A stretch of 64,000 bases of DNA from Ramlibacter henchirensis (GTDB lineage: Bacteria > Pseudomonadota > Gammaproteobacteria > Burkholderiales > Burkholderiaceae_C), in contig NZ_SMLM01000002.1 of assembly GCF_004682015.1 (NCBI RefSeq), positions 1,054,001-1,118,000 on the forward strand, in the 5' to 3' direction. The position numbers were made by a program, and so were the translations under genes. The notes under the pieces are model-generated. The model made no database searches. It was not told the origin of the DNA and saw only the letters and a list, made by a program, of their open reading frames with translations. Position 1 is the stretch's first letter; each line of letters begins with the position of its first letter. This document shows, one piece after another, positions 47,543 to 57,715 of the stretch.

Positions 47543-48121
47543 TCAGGACCCGCCGGTCACCTGCGTCACGCTGACCGTGGTGATCTTCACGCCGTTGACC
47601 AGGATGTCGCCGTCCGACTCGATGGCAATTGTGGTGTTCACGGGCGACGAAATCGCGCCGTCGAGGCTCAGCGTGACCTGGACCGTCACCGCACTCCCCG
47701 TGGCGACCTTGTTAGCCGTGCTGAAGTCGATGGAGCAATTCGAGACCGTCGCGGTTTTGCCCAAGCCAAGCGCGTGCGTCGAGGCGAAGGTCGAGGCCGT
47801 GACGGTGAAGATGCACGAGCCGAACGTGAGGTTGCCGCTGGCGGTGTTGCCGCCGGCCGCCACATTGAACGTCGGGGCGGAGCCACCCGTGATAGTGAGA
47901 TTGGTAGCGGTGCCCGTCGTGCCGAACGTCGATACGCCGTTCGCGAAGGACAGTGCCTGTCCGCTCAGGGCCTGGGCCGCAGCCGAGCCGGTCTGAGTGT
48001 TCACGGTCACCGGCTGCGCATCAGCCGCGACCAGCGTGGTCGAGTCGCCGCCACCGCCACCGCCGCACGCCACGAGGGCGGCAGCAGCCAGGCCGGCCAG
48101 CAAGTACTTCGAAATCCTCAT
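47543..48121 (-). CDS. hypothetical lipoprotein, Gly-rich start
   Basis: 192 aa, [19 protein letters not shown] lipobox followed by six Gly. The mature part is Thr/Ser/Ala/Val-rich with probable beta structure (TVSNCSIDFSTANKVATGSA and ISSPVNTTIAIESDGDILVN). GAGGGAA lies before the ATG. Longer frame upstream ignored. It converges on the DUF3443 gene and diverges from yjbH; no recognised family. Confidence 0.75.
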   Translation of the reverse strand: MRISKYLLAGLAAAALVACGGGGGGDSTTLVAADAQPVTVNTQTGSAAAQALSGQALSFANGVSTFGTTGTATNLTITGGSAPTFNVAAGGNTASGNLTFGSCIFTVTASTFASTHALGLGKTATVSNCSIDFSTANKVATGSAVTVQVTLSLDGAISSPVNTTIAIESDGDILVNGVKITTVSVTQVTGGS

Positions 48122-48255
48122 TTCCCTCTTCCTCGTGTCTGGATTGGTTTCGGTGCGGAAGAGTACATGAGCCGTATCCGGAGGTAAATAGCACGGATGA
48201 GTTTGCAAGGACAAAAGGCGCTTGACTGTGCCGTGCCGCTAACATCGCGGCCGCC

Positions 48256-50499
48256 ATGCGCCTGCCCTCCAAGAAGTTTTCCGCCATCGCGCTTGGCCTC
48301 CTCGCGTTGCCGGCGGCCGCCGTGGACACCACCATGACATCGGCGGGCTACACCGGCCTGGGCATCACGCCCAACGCGCACCTCCTGGGATGGGGCCGCC
48401 TTGAAGCCTCGTATGAGAGCCAGTTGCCGGGCGTCATCGCGAATCCTCGGGGCCACAACTTCGTCCTGGCATTCGGGCTTTTGCCCAACCTCGAATTCAG
48501 CGGCCGCCTGGCCACCAACACGCTGCAGGCGAGTTGCCTAGGCCGATCAGGGTGCGGTACGAGAGACCTGTCGGCTGGCGGCAAGCTGGCCATCGGGCTG
48601 GATACGGCCAACCGGTTCCGCATCGCCGCGGGTGCGACCGACGTTGGCGGCGCCGTCACGTTCTTCCGCACGTACTACGGCGTCCTCACATACAGCGAAG
48701 GTTCGCTCGAAAGCAGCGTAGGCATTGCACGCCGCAGCGGCGCCGGCATCGCGGGATCGCTATCTCCTCTCGACGGGCCGTTTGCCGCGGCCGCCTGGCA
48801 GCCGCTGCCCCTCGTTCGTGCGCACGTCGAGTACGCGGATGGCAACGCCTGGGCCGGCGTGCGCCTTTTCGCTCCCGCGCAATGGCTGCCCGAGGGCTGG
48901 TCCCTCTCCGCCGGGGCGAACGCGCGCCTCAATTCGAACAACCTGACGGAGCGGACCTGGTGGAACGCCTCGCTCTCCATCCCGCTCTACAAGGTGCCAG
49001 TGCTCCCGGGGCGCACCCAAGCGCCTTTGCCGCCGCTGCAATCCGGCCAGCAGCCCCTGCCCGCCTATGTGGCGCGCATCCCCGCACCGGTCCCGAGCCA
49101 GCCGCAGCCCGCAACACCGGCCGATCGATCTATCACGCCGCAGACTCCCCCTACGCGCTCCGCGACTTCGCCAGCACCGACGCCGCGCGCAATCCAGCCC
49201 GCGACCGAGGCCCAACTCCACGCCTTGGCCGACGCACTCGAAGCCAAGGGCCTCGATGAAATCTGGGTCGGCCGCATGGAAGACGGCACCGTGGCCGTGC
49301 GCGGCAACAACGCCAGCTACACCTGGAATTCGGCCGACGCCCTGGGTGCGGCGCTCGGCGCCGTCGCAAGCACCCTGAGCGAAACACGAACCGGCTATCG
49401 CGTCGTCCTCACCGAGCGCCAGGTGCCCATCGTGGCGGTGACCGGCCAGGCCGACTGCCTGCGCGAATGGATCGAGCAGCCCACCAACACCTGCACGGCC
49501 GGCCAGTTGTCGACGCCTGGCTCGCTGCCGCTAGAGCCCTTGCACGCAGGCGCGCAGTGGGTGGTGCAACGCCAGAAGCCAGGCTGGCAAACCGTGCGCG
49601 TGCGGGTCAGCCCGGTCCTGCGCACCACCGTCGGCACGGAGGTCGGCGCCTTCGACTACGCCATTGGCGTGAACACCGCCGCGCAGCTGCCCCTTTGGGC
49701 GGGCGCCAGCATCGACGCCGGCGTCAACGCGCCCCTGGCCGAGTCCGACGACTTCGAGCGTGGCCGGGTGTTCTTCGACCGCCGCATCCAGTCGGGCCTG
49801 GAGCGCTTTTCGTTCACCCAGACCCTGCGCGTTCCGCTGGAGCGCTGGGTGCAGCCATCGCAAGGCTTCCGCTGGAGCCCCGGCGCCCTCACCGCCCAAG
49901 GCACCGTGGGCCGCCTCGGCACCTTCTTCGACGGCGCACTGGGCGAGCTGCGCTGGGAACCGGGCGAAGGCCGGCACCGCTTCTCGGCCCAGGCCGGCGT
50001 GTTCCGGAACAACGAATTCGAAGGAGGGCGCGGGCCCCTGGGCTCGCTTCGCCGCGCCCAGCCGATGCTCGGAAGCTATCGCTACAGCGTGATGGCCACG
50101 CGCACCGACCTCGAAGCCACCGCCGGCCAGTTCATGAACAACGACCGCGGCCTGCAGCTCACGCTGCGCCAGTGGTTCACCGATGTCTCGGTCGGCGTGT
50201 ACTACAAGCGCACCAGCTTTCCGGGCCAGCCCGCGCGCCAGATTGCCGGCGTCGAGCTCACGCTGGTGATCGGCCCTCGGCAGGATTGGCAGCCCTCGCC
50301 CTTCCTGCAGGTGGGCGGCACGCCGCGATTCGCGCACTCCGTCGAGACCTCGATCCGCGAAGCGCGTGGGAACCCTATCCGCAGCGGCCATGGCATGCGC
50401 CCGCCCGCGCCCGACCTGAACGACGTCTTCAACTCCGACCGCTCCGGCCTCGCCTACTTCGAGGACAACATCCGCCGCATCCGCGACGCCGCGCGCTGA
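48256..50499 (+). CDS. yjbH: YjbH-family exopolysaccharide outer-membrane protein
   Basis: 747 aa with a signal peptide (LPAAAVDT). YjbH pattern: SAGYTGLGITPNAHLLGWG, the beta-strand-rich FFRTYYGVL and AHVEYADGN region, a Pro-rich spacer at about 255-320, a periplasmic domain, and a C-terminal beta barrel ending with IGPRQDW. In E. coli the yjbEFGH genes produce an exopolysaccharide. It precedes the wza-wzb-wzc export genes with 144 bp spacing. Start: ATG 48256 without strong ribosome site. Confidence 0.85.
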   Translation: MRLPSKKFSAIALGLLALPAAAVDTTMTSAGYTGLGITPNAHLLGWGRLEASYESQLPGVIANPRGHNFVLAFGLLPNLEFSGRLATNTLQASCLGRSGCGTRDLSAGGKLAIGLDTANRFRIAAGATDVGGAVTFFRTYYGVLTYSEGSLESSVGIARRSGAGIAGSLSPLDGPFAAAAWQPLPLVRAHVEYADGNAWAGVRLFAPAQWLPEGWSLSAGANARLNSNNLTERTWWNASLSIPLYKVPVLPGRTQAPLPPLQSGQQPLPAYVARIPAPVPSQPQPATPADRSITPQTPPTRSATSPAPTPRAIQPATEAQLHALADALEAKGLDEIWVGRMEDGTVAVRGNNASYTWNSADALGAALGAVASTLSETRTGYRVVLTERQVPIVAVTGQADCLREWIEQPTNTCTAGQLSTPGSLPLEPLHAGAQWVVQRQKPGWQTVRVRVSPVLRTTVGTEVGAFDYAIGVNTAAQLPLWAGASIDAGVNAPLAESDDFERGRVFFDRRIQSGLERFSFTQTLRVPLERWVQPSQGFRWSPGALTAQGTVGRLGTFFDGALGELRWEPGEGRHRFSAQAGVFRNNEFEGGRGPLGSLRRAQPMLGSYRYSVMATRTDLEATAGQFMNNDRGLQLTLRQWFTDVSVGVYYKRTSFPGQPARQIAGVELTLVIGPRQDWQPSPFLQVGGTPRFAHSVETSIREARGNPIRSGHGMRPPAPDLNDVFNSDRSGLAYFEDNIRRIRDAAR

Positions 50500-50643
50500 C
50501 GTTGCTGCACAGCCGCATGACAAAGTGCCCACTTCGCGGGGAGGGCGCGCGCTGTTTTGCAAGCACCTCGCAGCGAGCTCAACCATGCGCTAAAGTCACA
50601 GGCTGCGTGTAACAAAAAAGCACACCAAAGGACCCTAGGACCC

Positions 50644-51810
50644 ATGCACAGAGGTGCCATCGCCGCGGCCGCCCAGCGCGCGGCGTTTTCGCTTGTGACG
50701 GCCGCCCTGCTGCACGGCTGCGCCGTGGTCACTGCGCCAGGGTTCGACTACGCGGACCCCAAGACGCGCACCAGCATCACCCTGGGCCAGTACGTCCCCG
50801 GTGACGTAAACAACCCGCCGCAAGGCGTGGTGGTGCCCATCACGCCGCAACTGTTGAACGCGCAGCAGCAGGCTCGACCGCGCGAAGTGCCGGCGGAAGT
50901 GAAACGGCTGTTCGCGGCGCCCAAGCCCTACACGATCGGCCCCAGCGACGTGATCAGCATCGTGGTCTACGACCACCCCGAGCTGCTGCCCAACGCCGGC
51001 GCCGTCATCAGCCAGCAGGCCGACCCCACCGGCATTAGCGCCGCACCCGGCTTCATCGTCGGTGCCGACGGCCAGATCTCGTTTCCCTTCATTGGCCGCG
51101 TAAAGGTCGAAGGCCTCACGGAAATCGAAGCCTCGGAGCTGGTGCGCCAGCGCCTTTCGCGCTTCATCAAGGATCCACAGATCACGGTGCGGATCAATTC
51201 GTTCCGCAGCCGACGCGCGTACGTCGATGGCGAGGTGCGCACGCCCGGCACGCAGATCTTCACGGACATTCCGATGACGTTGCCCGAGGCGATCAACCGC
51301 GCGGGCGGCATCACCGCCACGGGCGATCGGTCTTCCGTGCTCCTGACGCGGAACAACCAGACCACGCTGATCGATCTGATGCAGCTGCGTGAGCTTGGCG
51401 TCAACCCCAACCAGATCCTGCTCGAGAGCGGCGACTTGGTCACGGTGCGCCATCGTGACGAGACCAAGGTCTTCGTTGCAGGTGAGATCGCGCGCCCATC
51501 CGCGCTGCAGATGCGCAATGGCCGCCTGAGCCTCAACGAGGCGCTCGGTGAAGCCGGCGGCCCGAACCTGACCACGGCGAACACCAGCCAGATCTACGTG
51601 ATCCGCAACACACCCCAAGGTGGCGCGCCGGCAGTGTTTCACCTGAATGCCGCAACCCCGACGGCGCTGGCATTGGCCGAGACCTTCCCGCTCCAAGCGC
51701 GCGACGTCGTGTACATCGATCCGGTGCCGCTGGTGAACTGGAACCGCATCATTTCGCTGATCGTTCCGACGGCGACGGCGCTGAACCAAGGCACGGCACC
51801 GCTGCGATGA
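50644..51810 (+). CDS. wza: Wza-type outer-membrane polysaccharide export lipoprotein
   Basis: 388 aa; the lipobox LLHGC gives Cys near 24. Poly_export/SLBB architecture: YTIGPSDVISIVVYDHPEL, FVGRVKVEG-like ISFPFIGRVKVEG, ITVRINSFRSRRAYVDGEV, and SLBB repeats with RAGGITATGDRSSV and EAGGPNLTTANTSQ. It forms the outer-membrane export channel. The stop overlaps the phosphatase start as ATGA. Confidence 0.92.
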   Translation: MHRGAIAAAAQRAAFSLVTAALLHGCAVVTAPGFDYADPKTRTSITLGQYVPGDVNNPPQGVVVPITPQLLNAQQQARPREVPAEVKRLFAAPKPYTIGPSDVISIVVYDHPELLPNAGAVISQQADPTGISAAPGFIVGADGQISFPFIGRVKVEGLTEIEASELVRQRLSRFIKDPQITVRINSFRSRRAYVDGEVRTPGTQIFTDIPMTLPEAINRAGGITATGDRSSVLLTRNNQTTLIDLMQLRELGVNPNQILLESGDLVTVRHRDETKVFVAGEIARPSALQMRNGRLSLNEALGEAGGPNLTTANTSQIYVIRNTPQGGAPAVFHLNAATPTALALAETFPLQARDVVYIDPVPLVNWNRIISLIVPTATALNQGTAPLR

Positions 51811-52238
51811 ACCGCATCCTGGTCCTATGCGAAGGCAACATCTGCCGCAGCCCGATGGCGCAGGCGCTGTTCGCCGCCGCCTTGCCGCAAGCGCAGGTGC
51901 GATCAGCCGGGCTCGGAGCGCTGGTCGGTATGCCCGCAGACGACGGCGCCATCCGCCTGATGCAAGACCGAGGCATCGATATCACGCCGCACCGCGCGCA
52001 GCAGGTGAGCCGCGCCTTGTGCCTCGAGGCCGACATGGTGCTGGTGATGGATGCCGACCAGAAGCAGCGCTTGGAGGCCCTGTACCCCCAGGCCCGTGGG
52101 CGCGTGTTCAAGCTGGGTGAATACACCGGCCAGGACATCCCCGACCCGTATCGCCGTGGCGACACGGCCTTCCGCGACGCGCTCGCGCGCATCGAGGAGG
52201 GCGTAGCCGAGTGGCTTCGACGAATCCGTAAGCTTTGA
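51807..52238 (+). CDS. wzb: low-molecular-weight protein tyrosine phosphatase (Wzb type)
   Basis: 143 aa. The P-loop is LVLCEGNICRSPMAQAL with catalytic Cys8 and Arg14; the acid loop DIPDPYRRG supplies the general acid Asp. It dephosphorylates the Tyr-rich tail of Wzc and so controls polymer length. Overlaps wza by 4 bp. Confidence 0.93.
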   Translation: MNRILVLCEGNICRSPMAQALFAAALPQAQVRSAGLGALVGMPADDGAIRLMQDRGIDITPHRAQQVSRALCLEADMVLVMDADQKQRLEALYPQARGRVFKLGEYTGQDIPDPYRRGDTAFRDALARIEEGVAEWLRRIRKL

Positions 52239-52255
52239 AACTAGGAGGCACGACG

Positions 52256-54532
52256 ATGAATGCCCCCCATCCGCTGCACCAGCAGCTGGCCGCGACCATG
52301 CCCACCATGGCGATGGCCGCGCCGGCGGCCGCCGAGGACAACCGCGAGATCAACCTTCAGGAATACTGGGACATCGTCGTCGACAACCGTTGGTTGGTTG
52401 CAGCGGTCACCGCATTGGCGGTCGCCATCGGAGGCGCGTACGCGTTCCTGGCCAAACCAGTGTACGAGTCGAACTTGCTGATCCAGGTCGAAGACTCGAC
52501 GGGCTCACCCATGAGCTTCTTGGGCGAGGCGGCGAGCCTGTTTGAGATGAAGACGGCAGCGACGGCGGAGATCGAGATCATTCGCTCGCGGATGGTGATC
52601 GGGCAGGCCGTAGACAACACGCGCCTGTACATCAGCGCCACTCCGCAGTACTTACCGCTGGTCGGGGGCTGGCTGGCGCGGCGCTCGAAGGAACTCTCAG
52701 ACCCGGGCTTCGTGGGTTTCGGCGGCTATGTCACCGGTGCGGAGAAGATCAGCGTCACCTCGTTTGATGTGCCGCAGGAGCTGGAAGGCACGAGCTTCCG
52801 GCTGACCGCAAATGCAGACGGCAAGTACACGGTGACGCACCCTGACCTGGACCGAGAGCTCACGGGCGCTGTCGGCCGGCCCCTCGTGCAAGAAACCGAA
52901 ATGGGTCCGATCCGGCTGCTGGTGGCATCCCTTGAGGGCAAGCCCGGCGCCGAGTTCAACCTAGTGCGCTACTCGCGCCTGGAGATGATCGAAGACCTCC
53001 AACGCAATCTGCGCCTGGCGGAGAAAGGCCGCCAGTCCGGCGTGATCGACGCGCGCCTGCAAGACTCCGACCGGAAACAGCTCACCCTGATCCTCAACGA
53101 GATCGGCGAGCAGTACGTCAAGCAGAACGTCGAACGCAAGGCAGCCGAGGCGCAGAAGACCCTGCAGTTCCTGGACGTGCAGCTGCCCCAGTTCAAGAAG
53201 CAGCTGAACGAATCCGAAGAGGCCTACAACCGCTACCGCAACCGGCAGGGCACCGTAGCCTTGGACGAAGAAGCAAAGCTGGTCCTGGCCCGCACCGTCG
53301 AACTGCAAACCAAGCTGGTCGAGTCGCAGCAGAAGCGCCGCGAAATGATCGCGCGCTTCACGCCGGAGCACCCGGCGGTGCAAACGCTCGATGCCCAGAT
53401 CGCCGCGTGGGACCGCGAAATCGGCAGCTTGAACGCGCGCGTCAAAGCAATGCCGAGCGTGCAGCAGGACGCACTGCGCCTGGAGCGTGACGTCAAGGTG
53501 AACAACGAGCTGTACCAGCAGCTGCGGAACAACGCACTGCAACTGCAGCTAGTTCGCGAAGGCAAGGTCGGGAACGTGCGCCTGATCGATCCCGCAGCGA
53601 CGCCGGAAGACCCCGTGAAGCCTCGTCGCGGGCTCACGCTGGTATTGGCCATGGCCCTGGGCCTGCTGGGCGGCGTGATACTTGCCCTGGCTCGCAACGC
53701 GTTCTTCCGCGGCATCCGCAATCCGCAGGAAATCGAAGCGCATACGGGCCTGAACGTCTACAGCACGATTCCGCTGAGCGAGGTGCAGAACACCATCGCT
53801 CGCCAAGTGGCCGACAAGCAGCCGGGCGTGCACGTTCTGGCCCATGCCGCGCCGCAAGATGTCGCAATCGAAAGCCTGCGCAGCCTGCGCACCGCCTTGC
53901 AGTTCGCGATGCTGGAGGCGACCAACAACCGCGTGCTGATCACCGGCGCCACGCCGGGGATCGGCAAGAGCTTCGTTTCCGCGAACCTCGCCGCGGTGCT
54001 GGCCAGTGCGGGCAAGCGCGTGCTGCTGATCGACGCCGACCTGCGCAAGGGGCACCTGAATCAATATTTCGGCATCGGGCGCGCGAGCGGCCTGTCGGAG
54101 TTGATCGCGGGCACCCTGCCGGTCGACAAGGCCCTCCGCCGCAATGTGCTGCCGCAGCTGGACTTCATGCCCACCGGCGTGCTGCCCCCCAATCCCGCGG
54201 AGCTGATGACCAGCGGCAGCTTCGCCAACCTGCTCGAAGCCTTGTCCGCGGAGTACGACCTGGTGATCGTGGACACGGCGCCGGTACTGGCCGCGGCGGA
54301 CACCCTGTCAGTGGCGCCCCATGTCGGCACGCTGCTACTGGTAGCCCGCGCAGGCCAGACGCAGCTGGGCGAGTTGCACGAGAGCGCGCGACGCCTGGCG
54401 CACGCGGGCAAGCACGCGACTGGCGTGCTGTTCAATGGGATGGACCTAACGCGACGGCATTACGGAAACTATGGCTACAAGTACGGCGCCTACCGTTATC
54501 GCCAGTACAGCTACGGGGCTACTGCTAAGTAG
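52256..54532 (+). CDS. wzc: polysaccharide co-polymerase and BY-kinase (Wzc)
   Basis: 758 aa, AGGAGG seven bases before ATG. N-terminal Wzz domain with flanking membrane helices (VAAVTALAVAIGGAYAFLA near 47; GLTLVLAMALGLLGGVILAL near 460), long periplasmic coiled coil, then the cytoplasmic tyrosine kinase: Walker A GATPGIGKS near 563, Walker A' LLIDADLRKG near 588 and Walker B YDLVIVDTAP near 667. The last 24 residues hold eight tyrosines (YGNYGYKYGAYRYRQYSYG) as autophosphorylation tail, the substrate of Wzb. With Wza it spans the envelope for export. Confidence 0.95.
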   Translation: MNAPHPLHQQLAATMPTMAMAAPAAAEDNREINLQEYWDIVVDNRWLVAAVTALAVAIGGAYAFLAKPVYESNLLIQVEDSTGSPMSFLGEAASLFEMKTAATAEIEIIRSRMVIGQAVDNTRLYISATPQYLPLVGGWLARRSKELSDPGFVGFGGYVTGAEKISVTSFDVPQELEGTSFRLTANADGKYTVTHPDLDRELTGAVGRPLVQETEMGPIRLLVASLEGKPGAEFNLVRYSRLEMIEDLQRNLRLAEKGRQSGVIDARLQDSDRKQLTLILNEIGEQYVKQNVERKAAEAQKTLQFLDVQLPQFKKQLNESEEAYNRYRNRQGTVALDEEAKLVLARTVELQTKLVESQQKRREMIARFTPEHPAVQTLDAQIAAWDREIGSLNARVKAMPSVQQDALRLERDVKVNNELYQQLRNNALQLQLVREGKVGNVRLIDPAATPEDPVKPRRGLTLVLAMALGLLGGVILALARNAFFRGIRNPQEIEAHTGLNVYSTIPLSEVQNTIARQVADKQPGVHVLAHAAPQDVAIESLRSLRTALQFAMLEATNNRVLITGATPGIGKSFVSANLAAVLASAGKRVLLIDADLRKGHLNQYFGIGRASGLSELIAGTLPVDKALRRNVLPQLDFMPTGVLPPNPAELMTSGSFANLLEALSAEYDLVIVDTAPVLAAADTLSVAPHVGTLLLVARAGQTQLGELHESARRLAHAGKHATGVLFNGMDLTRRHYGNYGYKYGAYRYRQYSYGATAK

Positions 54533-54790
54533 TCCCAGCTTGCATCAGCGGGATATGTGGCCCAACCCGGCGCCGTCGCGCTTGTTCTGCCAGGCTCGTC
54601 GGGAACGACGAGAGGGAGTGTGATGCCCGCCGGTGCAGGCGGTAAACGCCCTGAGGTTGGAGGATGCCCAAAAGGCGTTCGGATCAGTGTTGTTGGACGC
54701 GAGTCATGCGGGCCGAATGCGCGGAGTCATGCTCGGGTGCAAACCGGCTCGCTGCTCTAAGCTGCCACTGAAAGCAGTCGAGGCACGCGC

Positions 54791-55942
54791 ATGTATTCGA
54801 GTTATTCAACGCCTGAGAGAAGGGCACTTAGTGGGCCGCCGGTTCGTTCCAGCGTCGCCGTGGGTGCTGCGGCGGCGCTTGCCTTTTCTGGCGAACCGAC
54901 ACTGATTCTTGAGATCCTGTTCGTCGCCTTTATCGCTTGGAGAGTGCTGCGAGAACCCGCAGTCCTCCAGACGCCATTTCGAATTTTTCTGGTTTGTCTC
55001 GCGTATATAGCCGCGGGCTACTTTAGCTCGCTTCCGAGCACCTCAGCGGACCTCAAGGACTTCGCGACGATCTACAAATTTCTGTATTACCTGGCCGCAC
55101 TCGCGCTAGTCTCATCTGATCATTGGATCCAGCCAAGGAGCGGAGCTTGGGGCCTCCGCCTATTCGTGTGGTTGTTCGTTATGGTTTACACGTATGAGCG
55201 CTTCGCAATAGGCGAACTGCGGCCGACTGTACTTGTTGAAAACAACTATGAACTAATTCCGCTCATCTTGGCCGCCGTGGCCCTGAACGGGAAGGGGAAG
55301 CCGCTAAGCCCGTGGGACTGGGGTGCGCTCCTCTATGTGTGCGCGATTTCCGGTTCACGTTCTTCTATGGCGGCTCTAGCTATCGGAATAACTGTACTCG
55401 TACGGCTGCAGTTTTCGGCGCGAGAGCTACTCCAGTGGACAGTACTCGCTGGTGCATTTGGTCTGCTGGTCTACGTTCTGGTTCTGAGACTCGGAGACAG
55501 GTCGATCGAAGACATTGACCGCATCATTTTCCTCAGCGCTTTCGTCGAGGAGACGAAGGACTGGGGGGTCGCTCAGTGGCTATTCGGTGCTCCGGCTATG
55601 ACACCGCTGTCGCTTGGTACGTGTCGAATGCTCGCGTACTACGAAAACCTGATGAGTTATACGGGCGAGTGGAAGTGCTACTCAGTCATCCTCCACTCCT
55701 TCGTACTTCGCGTGATCTATGACCATGGCCTGCTGGGTTTTGCCCTCTCGCTGTTCGCGGTGAACTTGTTGCTCAAACGCGATTACAACGGTCGCGTGCG
55801 CGTGACGGTACTGGCCATCATCGTTGCAACAGGACTCTCAGTTTCATCTCTCAACAACGTGTACGTAGCGCTCGGGTTGATGTTTATGTTGGCGCTACGG
55901 CCGCTCCAACTCGCCGCGCGAGTGGGCTCAATTCGTCGCTAA
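54791..55942 (+). CDS. Wzy-like O-antigen/EPS polymerase
   Basis: 383 aa, about ten to eleven membrane helices and a larger loop near residues 250-290. The pattern LIPLILAAVALNGKGKPLSP, ISGSRSSMAALAIGI and LIFGAPAMTPLS-like AQWLFGAPAMTPL resembles O-antigen ligase/polymerase family proteins. It would join repeat units in the periplasm. Codon usage is noticeably more A/T than wzc, suggesting separate acquisition. No clear ribosome site; the start ATG 54791 is tentative. Confidence 0.65.
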   Translation: MYSSYSTPERRALSGPPVRSSVAVGAAAALAFSGEPTLILEILFVAFIAWRVLREPAVLQTPFRIFLVCLAYIAAGYFSSLPSTSADLKDFATIYKFLYYLAALALVSSDHWIQPRSGAWGLRLFVWLFVMVYTYERFAIGELRPTVLVENNYELIPLILAAVALNGKGKPLSPWDWGALLYVCAISGSRSSMAALAIGITVLVRLQFSARELLQWTVLAGAFGLLVYVLVLRLGDRSIEDIDRIIFLSAFVEETKDWGVAQWLFGAPAMTPLSLGTCRMLAYYENLMSYTGEWKCYSVILHSFVLRVIYDHGLLGFALSLFAVNLLLKRDYNGRVRVTVLAIIVATGLSVSSLNNVYVALGLMFMLALRPLQLAARVGSIRR

Positions 55943-56120
55943 CCACTGGATTTTGCGCCCGACGCACTCCAGTTGTGGCGTAGCAGCGCCTTACTCGGTC
56001 GCTAGACAAGTTCTCCGTGCGCCGCGTCTTTAATCGCAAGGTAAGCTCATAGTTGCACGCTGAAAGTGCCAGTTGAACGACGCCACCTGGCACTACATAG
56101 CTTGGACAGTCCCCAACCGC

Positions 56121-57074
56121 CTAAGACGTACCTGCCAGAGGTGCACGTGCAGACGGCTGGACTAACTCACGTCCAGTCAGCTTTGAGAGCTCGCGGCAGA
56201 TGTCATCCTTCGAACTCATGCCGGCAACGGCGCTCTCGAGCTCCAGAATCTTGGCTCCAACCAAAAATCTGTACCAGAAGCCCTGAAGAAAGTGATAGAT
56301 CAACCCAGTTTTACCGTCCAGAAAGCCGAGCTGAAAGAGGTAACGCCAAATGAAGTATGCAAAGGCGCTGACAGTGAAGGGAATTCGGTTGTAGATGGTC
56401 TCCTTTACCCATCGCTTTAGGGCGGCTTGTCTTGAAGCGGGGGATCCAAGGCGAGCATGATCTCTTGGAAAAAGGTGGAGGCGTTGATTGAGCGCATCGA
56501 GCGCCTCGCGCGTCGCGTACTGGTTGTGCTTCTCAATGAAGAACGTTAGATCGTTTAAGTTGTGATCGGCGAATCCACCGCTGAAGGTAACGGTGTCACC
56601 GCCGCAAACGATCATATGCTCATCCATCCAACGGTCTTCAATGCGTCCATATCCGTTTCGCCAAATGCGAAGAAGCACCAGCGGATATCGACCTCCGTAT
56701 CGTACCCATCGCCCCATGAAAACATGCTTTCGCTTCAAGTTAATGCCAACAGTGCTCCGGGGCAGGCGTGGGAGGCGATTTTTTATCTCATCAATGAGGT
56801 CGTCTTCAAGTACTTCGTCGGCGTCGATACGCAAGATCCAATCTTCCGTAATTTGGTGATTGTCCAGCGCCCACTGAAACTGCTTTGAGTAATTCACAAA
56901 CCGGTTTTGCAGAATAGCCGCACCTAGTTTTTGCGCGATTTCCACCGTTCTGTCGGAAGAGTAGGAGTCAACCACGTACACCCTCGCGCCGAGCTTTCGA
57001 AGGAGCAGTAGCACCCGCTCAAGGTGAATTTCCTCGTTCCGCGTCAGCAAAACTGCCGCCAGACTAAGTGCCAC
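56121..57074 (-). CDS. family 2 glycosyltransferase
   Basis: 317 aa from the GTG at the complement of 57072-57074. GT2 start ALSLAAVLLTRNEEIHLERV, nucleotide site VDSYSSDRTVEIAQKLGA, and the DxD-like WILRIDADEVLEDDL. The C-terminus contains a hydrophobic helical stretch and RFLVGAKILELE. The start overlaps the acetyltransferase stop by 11 bp, so the two are coupled. It probably transfers a sugar to the lipid-linked repeat unit. Confidence 0.87.
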   Translation of the reverse strand: MALSLAAVLLTRNEEIHLERVLLLLRKLGARVYVVDSYSSDRTVEIAQKLGAAILQNRFVNYSKQFQWALDNHQITEDWILRIDADEVLEDDLIDEIKNRLPRLPRSTVGINLKRKHVFMGRWVRYGGRYPLVLLRIWRNGYGRIEDRWMDEHMIVCGGDTVTFSGGFADHNLNDLTFFIEKHNQYATREALDALNQRLHLFPRDHARLGSPASRQAALKRWVKETIYNRIPFTVSAFAYFIWRYLFQLGFLDGKTGLIYHFLQGFWYRFLVGAKILELESAVAGMSSKDDICRELSKLTGRELVQPSARAPLAGTS

Positions 57075-57615
57075 GGTAAATCTTCCTCTCACGAACCTTT
57101 TTGGCAGGATTGCCGACATAGACACTATGGCTTTCAGCGGTGCCACAAAGAACGGTACGTGCTCCCAACACTGCACCATCATTGACGTGCGAACCAGGCC
57201 CAACGAAAGCCTCAGCTGCAATCCAAACATCGGAGCCAATAACAATCGGCCTCGTAACGAGCCGGAACCCGTGGTCCTCAATGTCATGGCTTCCTCCACA
57301 TAGATGCACACCTTGTGAAACCACGGACCGCGCGCCAATGGCGATCCGATCCATGCTGTAGCAATTCACACGAGGACCTAAGCAGGAGTACGCGGCCATT
57401 TCCAAGTTAGGCGGATACCAGATCTGCACTGAGGAATAGATCTTGGCCTGCCAGCTAATCCGCGCACCGAACAAGCGAAGAAGCCAGACCCGCCACAAGT
57501 TGGCCTGCGGCGGCGTCCACGATGCCGCAAGTAGCCAGACTAGCTTCCAGATCAGCCTAAACGCCCGGTGACTCCAAGGATATGTCGGGGCCCCAGTTAT
57601 CGTTGTCGCGTTCAT
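57064..57615 (-). CDS. WcaF-like EPS O-acetyltransferase (LbH hexapeptide)
   Basis: 183 aa. N-terminal ATTITGAPTYPWSHRAFRL, then left-handed beta-helix repeats: IAIGARSVVSQGVHLCGGSH, PIVIGSDVWIAAEAFVGPG and NDGAVLGARTVLCG, with VYVGNPAKKVRER at the end. It matches the putative colanic acid biosynthesis acetyltransferase family and transfers acetyl from acetyl-CoA to a sugar. Confidence 0.87.
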   Translation of the reverse strand: MNATTITGAPTYPWSHRAFRLIWKLVWLLAASWTPPQANLWRVWLLRLFGARISWQAKIYSSVQIWYPPNLEMAAYSCLGPRVNCYSMDRIAIGARSVVSQGVHLCGGSHDIEDHGFRLVTRPIVIGSDVWIAAEAFVGPGSHVNDGAVLGARTVLCGTAESHSVYVGNPAKKVRERKIYRGT

Positions 57616-57715
57616 TGGTAGGGAGTAATAGACCAGTTTTCAAGGGCGCCCGCGCCGCTAGGGGAACGCATGGAAGAGTCAGCGTGCAAAAGCGCCTCTT
57701 CTAAAAAAAGAGGCC